Positions 16,719 to 24,536 of a DNA stretch of 28,518 bases are shown piece by piece. How positions within the stretch are numbered: position 1 is the first letter of the stretch; each line of letters starts with the position of its first letter. Both the position numbers and the translations under genes were made by a program. This DNA comes from an uncultured Limosilactobacillus sp. Lineage in GTDB: Bacteria; Bacillota; Bacilli; Lactobacillales; Lactobacillaceae. The DNA lies in the NCBI RefSeq assembly GCF_934202235.1, contig NZ_CAKPXS010000019.1:1-28518 (forward strand). Reading direction: 5' to 3'. The notes beneath the pieces were generated by a model. The model made no database searches and was not told the DNA's origin. It saw only the letters and a list, made by a program, of their open reading frames with translations.

Positions 16719-17282
16719 TTATTCCTTCGGTGTCCCATCGTTATTAAACAATGGCAAGTGCGCCAAGTAGGTAATGTCTTGGCGGACCACAGTCGGTCCT
16801 TCAGCAATAACTGCCAACCTCGCTACCACCGTCGCGCCTGCACGTTTCAACGCTAACTCGCTGGCCGCCATGGTACTGCCCGTGTTAATCACGTCATCAA
16901 CGAGCATAATCCTCTTACCACAGACTCGCTGCGCGTCTCGCCCATCCAAGACCAGTTCCCGACCACTCGTAATGATAGAACTCACTGGTACTGACAACGG
17001 GTTTGTCATGTAGCTTTTGACTTCCTTGCGAATGACAATTGAGCGAGAACGGTCTGCTAAAAGACTCAAGTCGTGCGCTAGTGGGACCCCATTGCTTTCT
17101 ACCGTCGCAATGTAGTCAAAACTGTGTAAGTCAATTTTTTTGGCGAACATCCGCGCCGCCGTCCGTGTCATTTGATCGTCGCCCAGTAGCATAAAATTGG
17201 CAATCATGGTGTCTTCGTTAAGTTTGACTAACGGAAGTTGTCGAGTTAACGCACCAACTTTTAACGTATAAAACTTTTTCAC
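16719..17282 (-). CDS. Purine-type phosphoribosyltransferase, substrate unknown
   Basis: A type I phosphoribosyltransferase. The PRPP-binding loop VDDVINTGST is at about 128-137. An upstream loop ATVESNGVPLAHDL and a flexible-loop region RKEVKSYM fit the adenine/xanthine phosphoribosyltransferase group. It could salvage a purine base with PRPP, or be a regulatory relative. I do not recognise the exact subfamily. The longest frame starts with TTG at 17309, but GAGGAAGG lies 11 nt before a GTG at 17282, giving MKKFYTLKVGALTRQLP and 187 residues. The gene lies between two terminators, so it is separated from both pgsA and cinA. The upstream TATAGT is a candidate -10 without a clear -35. Confidence 0.8.
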   Translation of the reverse strand: MKKFYTLKVGALTRQLPLVKLNEDTMIANFMLLGDDQMTRTAARMFAKKIDLHSFDYIATVESNGVPLAHDLSLLADRSRSIVIRKEVKSYMTNPLSVPVSSIITSGRELVLDGRDAQRVCGKRIMLVDDVINTGSTMAASELALKRAGATVVARLAVIAEGPTVVRQDITYLAHLPLFNNDGTPKE

Positions 17283-17347
17283 TCTTGGGACACCCTTCCT
17301 CAATAGCAAGACGCCAACACTATATCTTTTTTATTATGAACAAAAAA

Positions 17348-17373
17348 CCCGGGAAATGCAAGAAACTCCCGGG
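17348..17373 (-). terminator. pgsA intrinsic terminator
   Basis: CCCGGGA (17367-17373 read on the minus strand) pairs with TCCCGGG (17348-17354) around a 12-nt loop, followed by TTTTTTG. It lies 50 bp past the pgsA stop. Confidence 0.88.
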
Positions 17374-17423
17374 CTAACGGGAAAGCTGTCAATCCACTCC
17401 CCGTCAATCAATGATGAAACTGT

Positions 17424-18011
17424 TTATTTAAATCCATCGCTAAAAACATCACGTCCCTGGTAGAAGTAGTCGATTCCAGAGTAAACCGTGAAAAACAGAC
17501 AAATGTAAAGCATGATCTCGCCAAAAGGAATGTGAACCAGCGCAAAGAAGGCGTTGTGGAGCAGCAAGAAAATAATCGCGATAAATTGTGTCGTGGTTTT
17601 AATCTTGCCGGGCATCTTTGCCGCCAATACAATCCCGTCTTGCTCAACAAGCAAGAGCCGCAGGCCAGTGACTGCTAATTCCCGCCAGAGAATAATAGCG
17701 GTGACCCAGGCCGGTACCGTCCCATCAGCAGTTAAGACCACGAAAGCCGTCATTACTAATAGCTTGTCGGCTAGCGGGTCGGCAAACTTCCCAAAATTAG
17801 TTACCAGGTGCTGACTACGGGCAATACGGCCATCCAGGTTATCGGTAATCGTGGCGGCAATAAAGAGAATGGTTGCGATTAACCGGGCAACGGTAACCGT
17901 GGCCCCACCAAATGAAACTGTCCCCCACGCCGCTAATGGCAAAACCATTAAACAAAGGAAAAATGGAATAATGATTAGCCGTACAACGGTGAGCTTATTA
18001 GGTAAATTCAC
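17424..18011 (-). CDS. pgsA: CDP-diacylglycerol-glycerol-3-phosphate 3-phosphatidyltransferase
   Basis: Integral membrane enzyme that makes phosphatidylglycerol phosphate, the first committed step to phosphatidylglycerol and cardiolipin. The CDP-alcohol phosphotransferase signature is intact: DGRIAR followed by GKFADPLADK, giving the DG-x2-AR-x8-G-x3-D-x3-D pattern. Several hydrophobic helices flank it. Length 195 residues. The start is GTG at 18011, with GGAGG 8 nt upstream overlapping the rodZ stop codon (TAG at 18023-18025). The gene is therefore tightly coupled to rodZ, an arrangement widespread in Firmicutes. A strong terminator follows. Confidence 0.95.
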   Translation of the reverse strand: MNLPNKLTVVRLIIIPFFLCLMVLPLAAWGTVSFGGATVTVARLIATILFIAATITDNLDGRIARSQHLVTNFGKFADPLADKLLVMTAFVVLTADGTVPAWVTAIILWRELAVTGLRLLLVEQDGIVLAAKMPGKIKTTTQFIAIIFLLLHNAFFALVHIPFGEIMLYICLFFTVYSGIDYFYQGRDVFSDGFK

Positions 18012-18022
18012 TGTCCTGCCTC

Positions 18023-19147
18023 CTACTGTTGATTACCCTGCTGACGATTGGCGGTCACCGTTTGTTGGTTACCGTTAGTTGGTCGCGTGGTTGTTTGCTG
18101 TTGGTTGTTATTGTTATTATTCGTCGTTGTCCGACTCGCCGGCTGGCTGGTATTACCATTGTTAGACGTCCTGGTTGACGGACTTGGAGACTGCCGATTA
18201 GTCGTAGCCGTCCTGTTGCTACTTGCCGACGACTGGTGAGCATTACCAAAATTAATCGTTACTGTCCGTGTTGACGGGTAGCGGCCATTAGCGGTAATGT
18301 TAATCTTTTTGCCACCAATCTTAACAGTAGTCTGAGAAGCGTTGCCCAACCGGATGACAACACTCGATGCTGTCTTGGCAATCACAATGTTATCCTTGTC
18401 GCCAGCATTCATCGTCTTCCCTAAACGCTGGGTCCCGTCAACGGTGACACTATTCCACGCCCGGGCGTTGGTACTAATCTGTAACTGCGTACTCTTCTTC
18501 AGTGACTTGGCGCTATAAACCACGCCACTAGCATTCCGGGAAGTCTCAGTCAGTTTGATTGCCGCACTAGTCTTCTTGGTCTTCTTAGACGACGATGAGG
18601 CCTTCTTTTTGGCCTTGTGACTAGACTCACCGGAAACGGAAACCCGCGAGCGGTCAATCTTTGTCGAATTGTCATGGTGCTGAACAATTGCCATTACCCA
18701 AATGACCAGCAGGATGGCTAAGACAATCACCGCAATGATGATCGTTGGCAGGTACTTACGACGGGCATTTTCCATCTTCTCAGCCGTCCGGTGGTGGCTA
18801 CTCCGCGTTTCAACAGCCTGAGTAATGTGTTTAGAATACTCATCCGTCTTCGTTTCTGGCAGTTCATCTTCGTAATCTTTGAGTAACTCGTTGCCATCCA
18901 GCCCGACAGTATCAGCGTACTGCTTAACAAAGGCCCGCACGTAAAAGTCCCCCGGCAGAGCCTTGAAGTTTTGGTCTTCAATCGCAATTAAATAACGTTT
19001 TTGAATTTTGGTGATCTGCTGGAGATCATCTAAGGTATAGCCCTTTTGCTCCCGAGCCGCACGCAGCTTTTTGCCGATATTGGCATGCCGTTTGCCGCTA
19101 TCTTTTTGAGGCTGTTCATCAATTTGTGGTTGTTTCTTTTCACTCAT
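18023..19147 (-). CDS. rodZ: RodZ-like cell-shape protein (HTH, single membrane helix)
   Basis: Bitopic membrane protein that links MreB to the elongation machinery. The cytoplasmic helix-turn-helix domain spans about 22-80 (KLRAAREQKGYTLDDLQQIT). A linker precedes one transmembrane helix (about 133-155). The extracytoplasmic part begins with a Lys/Ser-rich stretch, has a DUF4115-like beta domain, and ends in a 65-residue Thr/Ser/Asn/Gln/Arg low-complexity tail from about 308. Length 374 residues; the tail makes it longer than minimal RodZ. The ATG follows GGGGAA. Transcription probably begins at an extended -10 (19186-19194). It is cotranscribed with pgsA and lies after the two M16 genes. 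Confidence 0.9.
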   Translation of the reverse strand: MSEKKQPQIDEQPQKDSGKRHANIGKKLRAAREQKGYTLDDLQQITKIQKRYLIAIEDQNFKALPGDFYVRAFVKQYADTVGLDGNELLKDYEDELPETKTDEYSKHITQAVETRSSHHRTAEKMENARRKYLPTIIIAVIVLAILLVIWVMAIVQHHDNSTKIDRSRVSVSGESSHKAKKKASSSSKKTKKTSAAIKLTETSRNASGVVYSAKSLKKSTQLQISTNARAWNSVTVDGTQRLGKTMNAGDKDNIVIAKTASSVVIRLGNASQTTVKIGGKKINITANGRYPSTRTVTINFGNAHQSSASSNRTATTNRQSPSPSTRTSNNGNTSQPASRTTTNNNNNNQQQTTTRPTNGNQQTVTANRQQGNQQ

Positions 19148-19185
19148 GGTTAATTCCCCATTTTATTCTGAAATCGTTAATCAAT

Positions 19186-19194
19186 AGTATATCA
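19186..19194 (-). promoter_or_regulatory. Extended -10 promoter of rodZ-pgsA
   Basis: The minus strand reads TGATATACT, a TG-N-TATACT extended -10 without a good -35. The place a -35 would occupy lies inside the inverted repeat 19199-19220. Confidence 0.6.
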
Positions 19195-19198
19195 TACG

Positions 19199-19231
19199 CA
19201 ATAGCCCCGAGCCGCTATTGACCTCAGTCAA
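19199..19231. repeat. Two overlapping inverted repeats at the rodZ promoter
   Basis: CAATAGC (19199-19205) pairs with GCTATTG (19214-19220) across 8 bp. TTGAC (19218-19222) pairs with GTCAA (19227-19231) across 4 bp. The two dyads share three bases and cover the -35 region and upstream of the rodZ extended -10. No U-tract follows, so an operator is more likely than a terminator. Confidence 0.5.
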
Positions 19232-19311
19232 CACCCTCGCCCGTGACACTGATCACGACTTGATATTTTAACACTATTGCCAATAACATGCTTGTCACTT
19301 TAATAATCAAG

Positions 19312-20583
19312 TTAATCCACCGGTAAAATTTGGCAAGTAGTCCACTGTTCTGGTTTAATCAGTGAATCAATCACCAGCTGCAAGTCATCAATGGTTAATG
19401 AGCGAAGGACCGCCACTTCGTCCGTGATTAACCAGGCGCCATTCGCCGTTTCGGCAAAGCGGTTGGCCACTGCCTCCGGTGAATCCATCATGCCAATTAG
19501 CCGTCCCAGCAGTGACCGTTTGACGGTTTCAAATTGTCCAGCGGCTAATGCTACTTGGCGCTCACTATCACGCAAAAGATGATCGATCTCACTGATGAAC
19601 CGGTCAGGATCATCAGTCACTGTCCCCAAACAAGCATAGTCAAACTGGTTGGCAACCTCAGACTCATAGCCAAACGAATCATCGATAATTCCGGCATTAT
19701 ATAAACGCAGAAAATTATCAGACGACTCGTCAAATATCAGGGAGAAAAATAATTCGCCCGCTAACTGGTATTTCAACCGGTCTGCTGCTGGCCAGTCGTG
19801 CTGACCCCGCAAGCCAATCATCACCCGTGGTCGCTGCACAGCCATTTTCATCTGCCAGTTGGAAACGACCTGGCCAGCTGAGTTAATAATCATGGATGTT
19901 GGTCGCTGGTAATGGGCGGAAAAAGTCTTCCCCTCCTGATTATCCTGAATCCACGTCGACACTTCCCGGGGGTCAAAGCCACCGACTACCAGCAAGGTCA
20001 TATTTGCTGGCTGATAGAAGTTGTCGTAGAGTACTTGAAGGTCTTGCACGCGGATCTGCTGAATCGAAGTGATGGAACCGGCTATGTCGGCTGCCAATGG
20101 CGTGTGCGGATACAAGCTAGCCACCATGGCGTCATATAGCCTCATCCCCGGCTGATCATCGTACATCTTGATCTCTTCGCCAATTATTCCCCGTTCCTTG
20201 TCAACCTTTTTCTGGGTGAAATAAGGTTGTTGAACAAAGTTAAGCAGCGTCTCCAGGCACTCCTTTAGCCGCCCCGTCGTCGAAAATAAGTAGGAAGTTT
20301 CGCACAAGTCGGTAAAGGCGTTGGAATCAGCACCCAAACGGCCAAAGAGTTCAAAGGCATCATAGTCTTTCTTCTCAAAAAGCTTGTGTTCTAAGTAGTG
20401 GGCCGTCCCGGCTGGTACCGTCATTAGGCCGTGGTTGGTTGGCTGAAAACGGGTATCGACGGAACCGACGTTAACGTTAATCATTGCATAGGTTTGATGA
20501 AAGCCGGGCATTGGTAACAGCTTAACTGTCAACCCATTGGCTAACTGGTAGTCAACTACTTTGGATTGGTACAAGTTACTCAT
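19312..20583 (-). CDS. ymfH: M16-family zinc metallopeptidase, catalytic-type (YmfH-like)
   Basis: Pitrilysin/processing-peptidase family protein. The inverted zinc motif HxxEH is present as HYLEH at 62-66, and the later helix ERGIIGEEIKMYDD supplies a plausible third ligand. Length 423 residues. Substrate unknown; such pairs lie next to rodZ/pgsA in many Firmicutes. I chose the ATG at 20583 because AGGTGG lies 8 nt upstream. It overlaps the end of the preceding M16 gene by 8 bp, implying translational coupling and probably a heterodimer. Earlier in-frame GTG, GTG, ATG and TTG codons (20595-20586) are possible. No clear U-tract terminator lies before rodZ. Confidence 0.88.
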   Translation of the reverse strand: MSNLYQSKVVDYQLANGLTVKLLPMPGFHQTYAMINVNVGSVDTRFQPTNHGLMTVPAGTAHYLEHKLFEKKDYDAFELFGRLGADSNAFTDLCETSYLFSTTGRLKECLETLLNFVQQPYFTQKKVDKERGIIGEEIKMYDDQPGMRLYDAMVASLYPHTPLAADIAGSITSIQQIRVQDLQVLYDNFYQPANMTLLVVGGFDPREVSTWIQDNQEGKTFSAHYQRPTSMIINSAGQVVSNWQMKMAVQRPRVMIGLRGQHDWPAADRLKYQLAGELFFSLIFDESSDNFLRLYNAGIIDDSFGYESEVANQFDYACLGTVTDDPDRFISEIDHLLRDSERQVALAAGQFETVKRSLLGRLIGMMDSPEAVANRFAETANGAWLITDEVAVLRSLTIDDLQLVIDSLIKPEQWTTCQILPVD

Positions 20584-21832
20584 CAACATCACCACCTAGA
20601 TAATAAACTGCCTGCAATCTCAACTGCTTTGCCACTGCGACTACGTCTTCCCTATTGACCTTGGCGACCGCCTGAGGCACGTCAAACAATTCTGGGTGCC
20701 CGCTCAGCTCGTTGACCAACCGATGTTCAATAATGTTCAACGAGTTATCTAGGCCCACCTGGTAACTGGTAATCAGTGACTGCTTAACCTCTTCCAACTG
20801 CTCACTGGTAAACTTACCATCCTGCAACTGCTGAATCTGCTGGTCGATGAGGGCCCTGACACGGTGGTAATTGTTTGCAGAAATCCCCGTTTCCACAACA
20901 ACGTGACCGCTGAAAGCCCGAAGCTGACTATCCGCATAATAAGCGAGGCTCTCTTTTTCCCGGACATTTAAGAATAGTTTGGAATAAGGTGTACCGCCTA
21001 ACAGACCATTCATGACCAGGCCCGGATAATAACCGGGATCGCGATAGTAGATTGGTAAGTGGTAGGCCAAATCCAGCTTTGCCTGTTCAACATGGTCACG
21101 GTCTAGTTGCTGCCGTAGTCGGTGGTGAAATGGCTGATGGTAATCCGCCATTACCGTCAGTGGTTGCCGATCTCGGAAGGGCCACTTTGCAAAGGCCTGC
21201 CGGACTTTTTTGGCGTCCACCTCGCCCAGCACAAAGATATCGACCTGATCTTCATCCCGTAATGAACGATACGTTGACAACAAGTTGGTCCCATTTAATG
21301 GTTCCAAATCCCGACTATTACCATAGCTGGGATAATACATCGGGCTGGTCTGGTCATAAAATAATTGGGCTAACCGCTGGTAGGCAACAAACTGCTTATC
21401 ATCATGAATTGCTGCCAGTGACCCCGCCAAGCTCTTTTTTTGGACGTCGACAGTGGCGGCATCAAACCCTTGCTGACCCATCAATGGTTGAAAGATCATC
21501 TCTCGTAAAAGGTTAATCACTGGCATCAACAGGGGCAGCCGTGCCAGCTGATCATTAACCACCTGGGCCCTCATCCGCAGCGTGTGAATTTGACCAACCC
21601 GCGCTACATTGGCGCTAATAACCGCTCCAAACAGGGCATCCAGTCGCCGGGCCAGTAATGTTTGGGTGGGGTACTTTTGACAACTAGTTTCTAAAACGTT
21701 AGCTAATAAGTGACGCGCAGTCGCATTACTAGTCGTTTGCAGCGTCGAAAAGTTAATCACAATGTTCGTCAACCGAAATTGTGATGACGGAATAATGTGT
21801 AGTTTTACACCCTTGGCAAGCTGATAATCCAT
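20576..21832 (-). CDS. ymfF: M16-family peptidase-like protein without zinc motif (YmfF-like)
   Basis: Same fold family as the following gene, but at the position of HxxEH it reads ARHLLANVLETSCQKYP with no metal-binding pair, so it is probably non-catalytic. The C-terminal half has the M16 arginine/tyrosine region (GTPYSKLFLNVREKESLAYYA). Length 418 residues. M16 proteases often pair a catalytic with an inactive subunit that helps form the chamber; the 8-bp overlap with the catalytic gene supports this. The ATG has an AAAGGAG site, and a clear promoter lies 29-57 bp upstream. Identity as a YmfF homologue is by context and family resemblance. Confidence 0.87.
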   Translation of the reverse strand: MDYQLAKGVKLHIIPSSQFRLTNIVINFSTLQTTSNATARHLLANVLETSCQKYPTQTLLARRLDALFGAVISANVARVGQIHTLRMRAQVVNDQLARLPLLMPVINLLREMIFQPLMGQQGFDAATVDVQKKSLAGSLAAIHDDKQFVAYQRLAQLFYDQTSPMYYPSYGNSRDLEPLNGTNLLSTYRSLRDEDQVDIFVLGEVDAKKVRQAFAKWPFRDRQPLTVMADYHQPFHHRLRQQLDRDHVEQAKLDLAYHLPIYYRDPGYYPGLVMNGLLGGTPYSKLFLNVREKESLAYYADSQLRAFSGHVVVETGISANNYHRVRALIDQQIQQLQDGKFTSEQLEEVKQSLITSYQVGLDNSLNIIEHRLVNELSGHPELFDVPQAVAKVNREDVVAVAKQLRLQAVYYLGGDVDE

Positions 21833-21860
21833 AACGCACGCTCCTTTTCAATCCTTGACC

Positions 21861-21889
21861 ATCATAACGTTGCTCCATGCCAATAACAA
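21861..21889 (-). promoter_or_regulatory. Promoter of the M16 peptidase pair
   Basis: Minus-strand -35 TTGTTA (21884-21889), a 17-bp spacer, and -10 TATGAT (21861-21866). It lies downstream of the mre terminator. Confidence 0.75.
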
Positions 21890-21916
21890 CCCTGTGCCCT
21901 TCCCCCAAACAAAAAG

Positions 21917-21955
21917 ATAAAGTCCCCAGCGTGTTGTCCACGCCAGGGACTTTAT
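21917..21955 (-). terminator. Terminator of the mre operon
   Basis: ATAAAGTCCC pairs with GGGACTTTAT (21917-21926 and 21946-21955), and GCGTG with CACGC inside. CTTTTTGTTT follows on the minus strand. Confidence 0.92.
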
Positions 21956-22000
21956 AACTACCACTCAAACAACATTAAAGGTTTCAGGTTATTGTCACTG

Positions 22001-22540
22001 TTACGAACGTCGCCGTTTGCTTAATGCCCAGTGGTACAACCGGCTGACTGGCCAGAAAAAGATCACAAAATAGATCAAGTTGAGCGCCAGGGTTGGTGCA
22101 AGGTTATCGACCAGGAAAACACCAAACCCTTGGTGGATAACACCGATAATCCGGTAGGCCAGATAATTTAACAGCTCAAATACTACCAGATCAATGAAGA
22201 AAATCAGGATCATATTTAAGAAGTTCCGGTCTAATAGGCGGTCAATGGCCCGTGTTAACAGGATAATCAGCGGGTAAAGAAAGATAAATAGCCCCAAAAT
22301 CCCCGAATAGTAGAGGTCCACCACGGCGCCAGCGAGGACAGCAAACCACACCAGCGGAATCTGGATGTTTTCTTCAAAAAAATAGGATAACACCAGCCAG
22401 AGCATTACCAGCTGACTGCTCATTGAGTAAGGATAAGAAAACATCAGCGGCGCAAAAATTTTACTAAAGCTCCCATCCAAAAAGAGAGCAATAAATAGTC
22501 CTAGTGGGAAGACATATTTCAAACGCGAAAGTCTGTACAT
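22001..22540 (-). CDS. mreD: Rod shape-determining protein MreD
   Basis: Small integral membrane protein of the elongasome, with five or six predicted hydrophobic helices and few charged residues. Length 179 residues. A GTG at 22546 overlaps the mreC stop, but GGGGAG lies 8 nt before the ATG at 22540 and only 2 nt before the GTG, so I chose the ATG (MYRLSRLKYVFPLGL). The gene starts 5 bp after the mreC stop codon, and its Shine-Dalgarno overlaps the end of mreC. It is the last gene of the mre group and is followed by a strong terminator. Confidence 0.93.
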   Translation of the reverse strand: MYRLSRLKYVFPLGLFIALFLDGSFSKIFAPLMFSYPYSMSSQLVMLWLVLSYFFEENIQIPLVWFAVLAGAVVDLYYSGILGLFIFLYPLIILLTRAIDRLLDRNFLNMILIFFIDLVVFELLNYLAYRIIGVIHQGFGVFLVDNLAPTLALNLIYFVIFFWPVSRLYHWALSKRRRS

Positions 22541-22545
22541 GGTCA

Positions 22546-23403
22546 CTACTCCCCGCTATCTAACTCGGCCACCGTAACGATGTTGATATCGTTGAAATTA
22601 GTGGCCGGCTTGATGTACAACTTTTGACTTAACCCATAATCATCCTTACCAACACCGGCAACTTTGCCAACGTAGAGCCCTTTGGGGGTAATGCCACCCA
22701 TTCCACTGGTAGTAACTTTACTCCCCTTTTTCACCTTCGCCTTAGTTGTTACTTGGCCCATCTCCAACAGGTTAGCTGATGAATCGTAACCAGTAATCAC
22801 CCCGTTGACCATCTTGCCATTTTCGCCCTCGATACTAATGGCGAAGCGATTAGCCGATTCACTAGTGTCACTAAGGAGTTCAACCTTAGAGTTAGTTTTA
22901 TTAACTTCTGCCACCCGGCCAATCAGCCCAGCGCCAGACATTACCGGCATATTCTTCTTCACACCACTGGTCTGACCTTTATTAATAACTAACTGCTGCT
23001 GCCAAGTTGAAGGTGTTCTAGCCATTACTGCGGCAGTGATTGTCCGATAATCGGTCAGGGAATGATTTAACTTGAGTTCACGCTTCAATTGGCGGTTTTC
23101 TTTGGCCAGCGTCTGATCTCTGACCTTGGTTTGTGCTAGTTCGTTCACCTGTTGCTTAAGTTCCCGGTTTTCCTGGTAGGTGTTAACCAGTTCTGACACA
23201 GAATCCATTCCACCCTGCACTGCATTGGCCGGATAGGCAACAACTGCATCAGCAAACCCAACCACGTCGTTACCAAATTGCTGAATTAACGGTGGCGTAT
23301 TGCGACGGTTCCGCAACGCCACGGAACCGGCCATTAACCCGAAACAGACTATCAGGATGACGACGATAATCACCAGTCGGCGATTCGAAAAAAACTTGTG
23401 CAT
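22546..23403 (-). CDS. mreC: Rod shape-determining protein MreC
   Basis: Bitopic membrane scaffold that connects MreB to penicillin-binding enzymes. An N-terminal membrane helix (about 9-29) is followed by a coiled coil (about 70-115, with ENRELKQQVNEL) and the extracytoplasmic double beta-barrel containing GAGLIGRVAEVNKTNSKVEL. Length 285 residues, as expected. The ATG has a GGAGGGAAAGG site. A long hairpin separates mreC from mreB, which may lower mreC and mreD expression relative to mreB. mreD follows 5 bp after the stop. Confidence 0.95.
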   Translation of the reverse strand: MHKFFSNRRLVIIVVILIVCFGLMAGSVALRNRRNTPPLIQQFGNDVVGFADAVVAYPANAVQGGMDSVSELVNTYQENRELKQQVNELAQTKVRDQTLAKENRQLKRELKLNHSLTDYRTITAAVMARTPSTWQQQLVINKGQTSGVKKNMPVMSGAGLIGRVAEVNKTNSKVELLSDTSESANRFAISIEGENGKMVNGVITGYDSSANLLEMGQVTTKAKVKKGSKVTTSGMGGITPKGLYVGKVAGVGKDDYGLSQKLYIKPATNFNDINIVTVAELDSGE

Positions 23404-23440
23404 CCCTTTCCCTCCAACTTAAAAACTTCAGATATTGAAA

Positions 23441-23479
23441 CGGGGCTGGACAAAACAAAGCGTTTTGCAACCAGCCCCG
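23441..23479 (-). terminator. Hairpin between mreB and mreC, possible attenuating terminator
   Basis: CGGGGCTGG pairs with CCAGCCCCG (23441-23449 and 23471-23479), and inside it CAAAAC pairs with GTTTTG (23451-23456 and 23462-23467). The minus-strand tail GTTTCAATATC is only weakly U-rich, so partial termination or mRNA processing is more likely than a full stop. Confidence 0.6.
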
Positions 23480-23520
23480 CCCATCATTACCGGCGAACTG
23501 AACAAATTGCCCGGTTCAAC

Positions 23521-24525
23521 CTACTTTTTCTTCATCACGTCAATGCTCTTGAGTGATTCACCAGTCCCAATTGCCACACAATCAAGCGGGTCATTAGCGA
23601 TAAAGACTGGCACCTTCGTGGCATCAGCAATGACTTCCGGCAGGTGTTTCAACAAAGCTCCACCACCGGTCAGCACAATCCCGTGGTCAATCACGTCGGC
23701 CGCAATTTCCGGCGACGTTTCTTCCAGCGTTCCCTTGATGGCCGCAATAATTTGTTCAACGACATCCTGCAATGCTTTGGATACGTCGACCGCGGAAACT
23801 TCGATTGTCTTTGGTAAACCAGTTACCAAGTCGCGTCCACGAACTTCCGTTGTTCCCATTTCATTCGCGGCTTCGGGCGAAGCAGAACCAATGTCCCATT
23901 TTAACTTTTCGGCAGTCCGTTCACCAATTAACAGGTTTTTCTCGTTGCGGACAAATTGGGCGATGGCATCATTCATCTTATCACCGGCCATTCGAATAGA
24001 ACGGCTTGAGACAATCCCACCAAGAGAAATTGTGGCCACGTCAGTCGTGCCACCACCAATATCAACAACCATGCTACCAGTCGGGTCCATTACCGGAAGA
24101 CCGGCACCGATAGCAGCAGCGAATGGTTCCTCAATGACATAGGCGTCACGGGCCCCGGCTACCCGGGTCGCATCGATGACAGCCCGCTTTTCCACTTCGG
24201 TAATTCCAGTAGGGACGCAGACCATTACGTAAGGCTTACCAGCGTTCTTACCCAGCGCCTTATTCATGTAATACTGCATCATCGCAACCGTGGTATCGTA
24301 ATCAGCGATCACCCCGTCCTTCATTGGTCGAATTGCGGTAATGCTGGCAGGCGTCCGCCCGATCATGTCCCGCGCTTCTTCACCAACGGCGATCACTTCG
24401 TTGGTCTTAGTGTTGCGGGCAACCACGGACGGCTCGCGCAGCACAATTCCCTTACCTTCGATGTAAACAATTGTATTGGCAGTACCGAGGTCAATGCCAA
24501 TATTTTTATTTCCCATTCCCAGCAA
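23521..24525 (-). CDS. mreB: Rod shape-determining protein MreB
   Basis: Actin-like ATPase that guides lateral cell-wall synthesis. Phosphate 1 motif DLGTANT is at 12-18. Later come the phosphate 2 region VVDIGGGTTDVATISLGG and the adenosine motif GIVLTGGGALLKHL. Length 334 residues, standard for the family. The start is TTG at 24525, with AAGGGAAG 7-8 nt upstream, giving MLGMGNKNIGIDLGTANT, in register with other Firmicutes MreB N-termini. The in-frame ATG nine bases later lacks a suitably spaced ribosome site. The gene has its own extended -10 promoter and is followed by the mreB-mreC hairpin. Confidence 0.97.
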   Translation of the reverse strand: MLGMGNKNIGIDLGTANTIVYIEGKGIVLREPSVVARNTKTNEVIAVGEEARDMIGRTPASITAIRPMKDGVIADYDTTVAMMQYYMNKALGKNAGKPYVMVCVPTGITEVEKRAVIDATRVAGARDAYVIEEPFAAAIGAGLPVMDPTGSMVVDIGGGTTDVATISLGGIVSSRSIRMAGDKMNDAIAQFVRNEKNLLIGERTAEKLKWDIGSASPEAANEMGTTEVRGRDLVTGLPKTIEVSAVDVSKALQDVVEQIIAAIKGTLEETSPEIAADVIDHGIVLTGGGALLKHLPEVIADATKVPVFIANDPLDCVAIGTGESLKSIDVMKKK

Positions 24526-24536
24526 TGTGTTTCTTC

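Noticed and set aside
19199..19220. CAATAGC/GCTATTG hairpin as a terminator of the M16 operon
   Set aside because: No U-tract on either strand and its position over a promoter; treated as a possible operator instead.
21052..21516. 154-residue plus-strand open frame
   Set aside because: Antisense to the M16-like gene; no ribosome site or recognisable motif.
23435..24142. 235-residue plus-strand open frame
   Set aside because: Antisense to mreB, whose identity is certain; no family resemblance or ribosome site.
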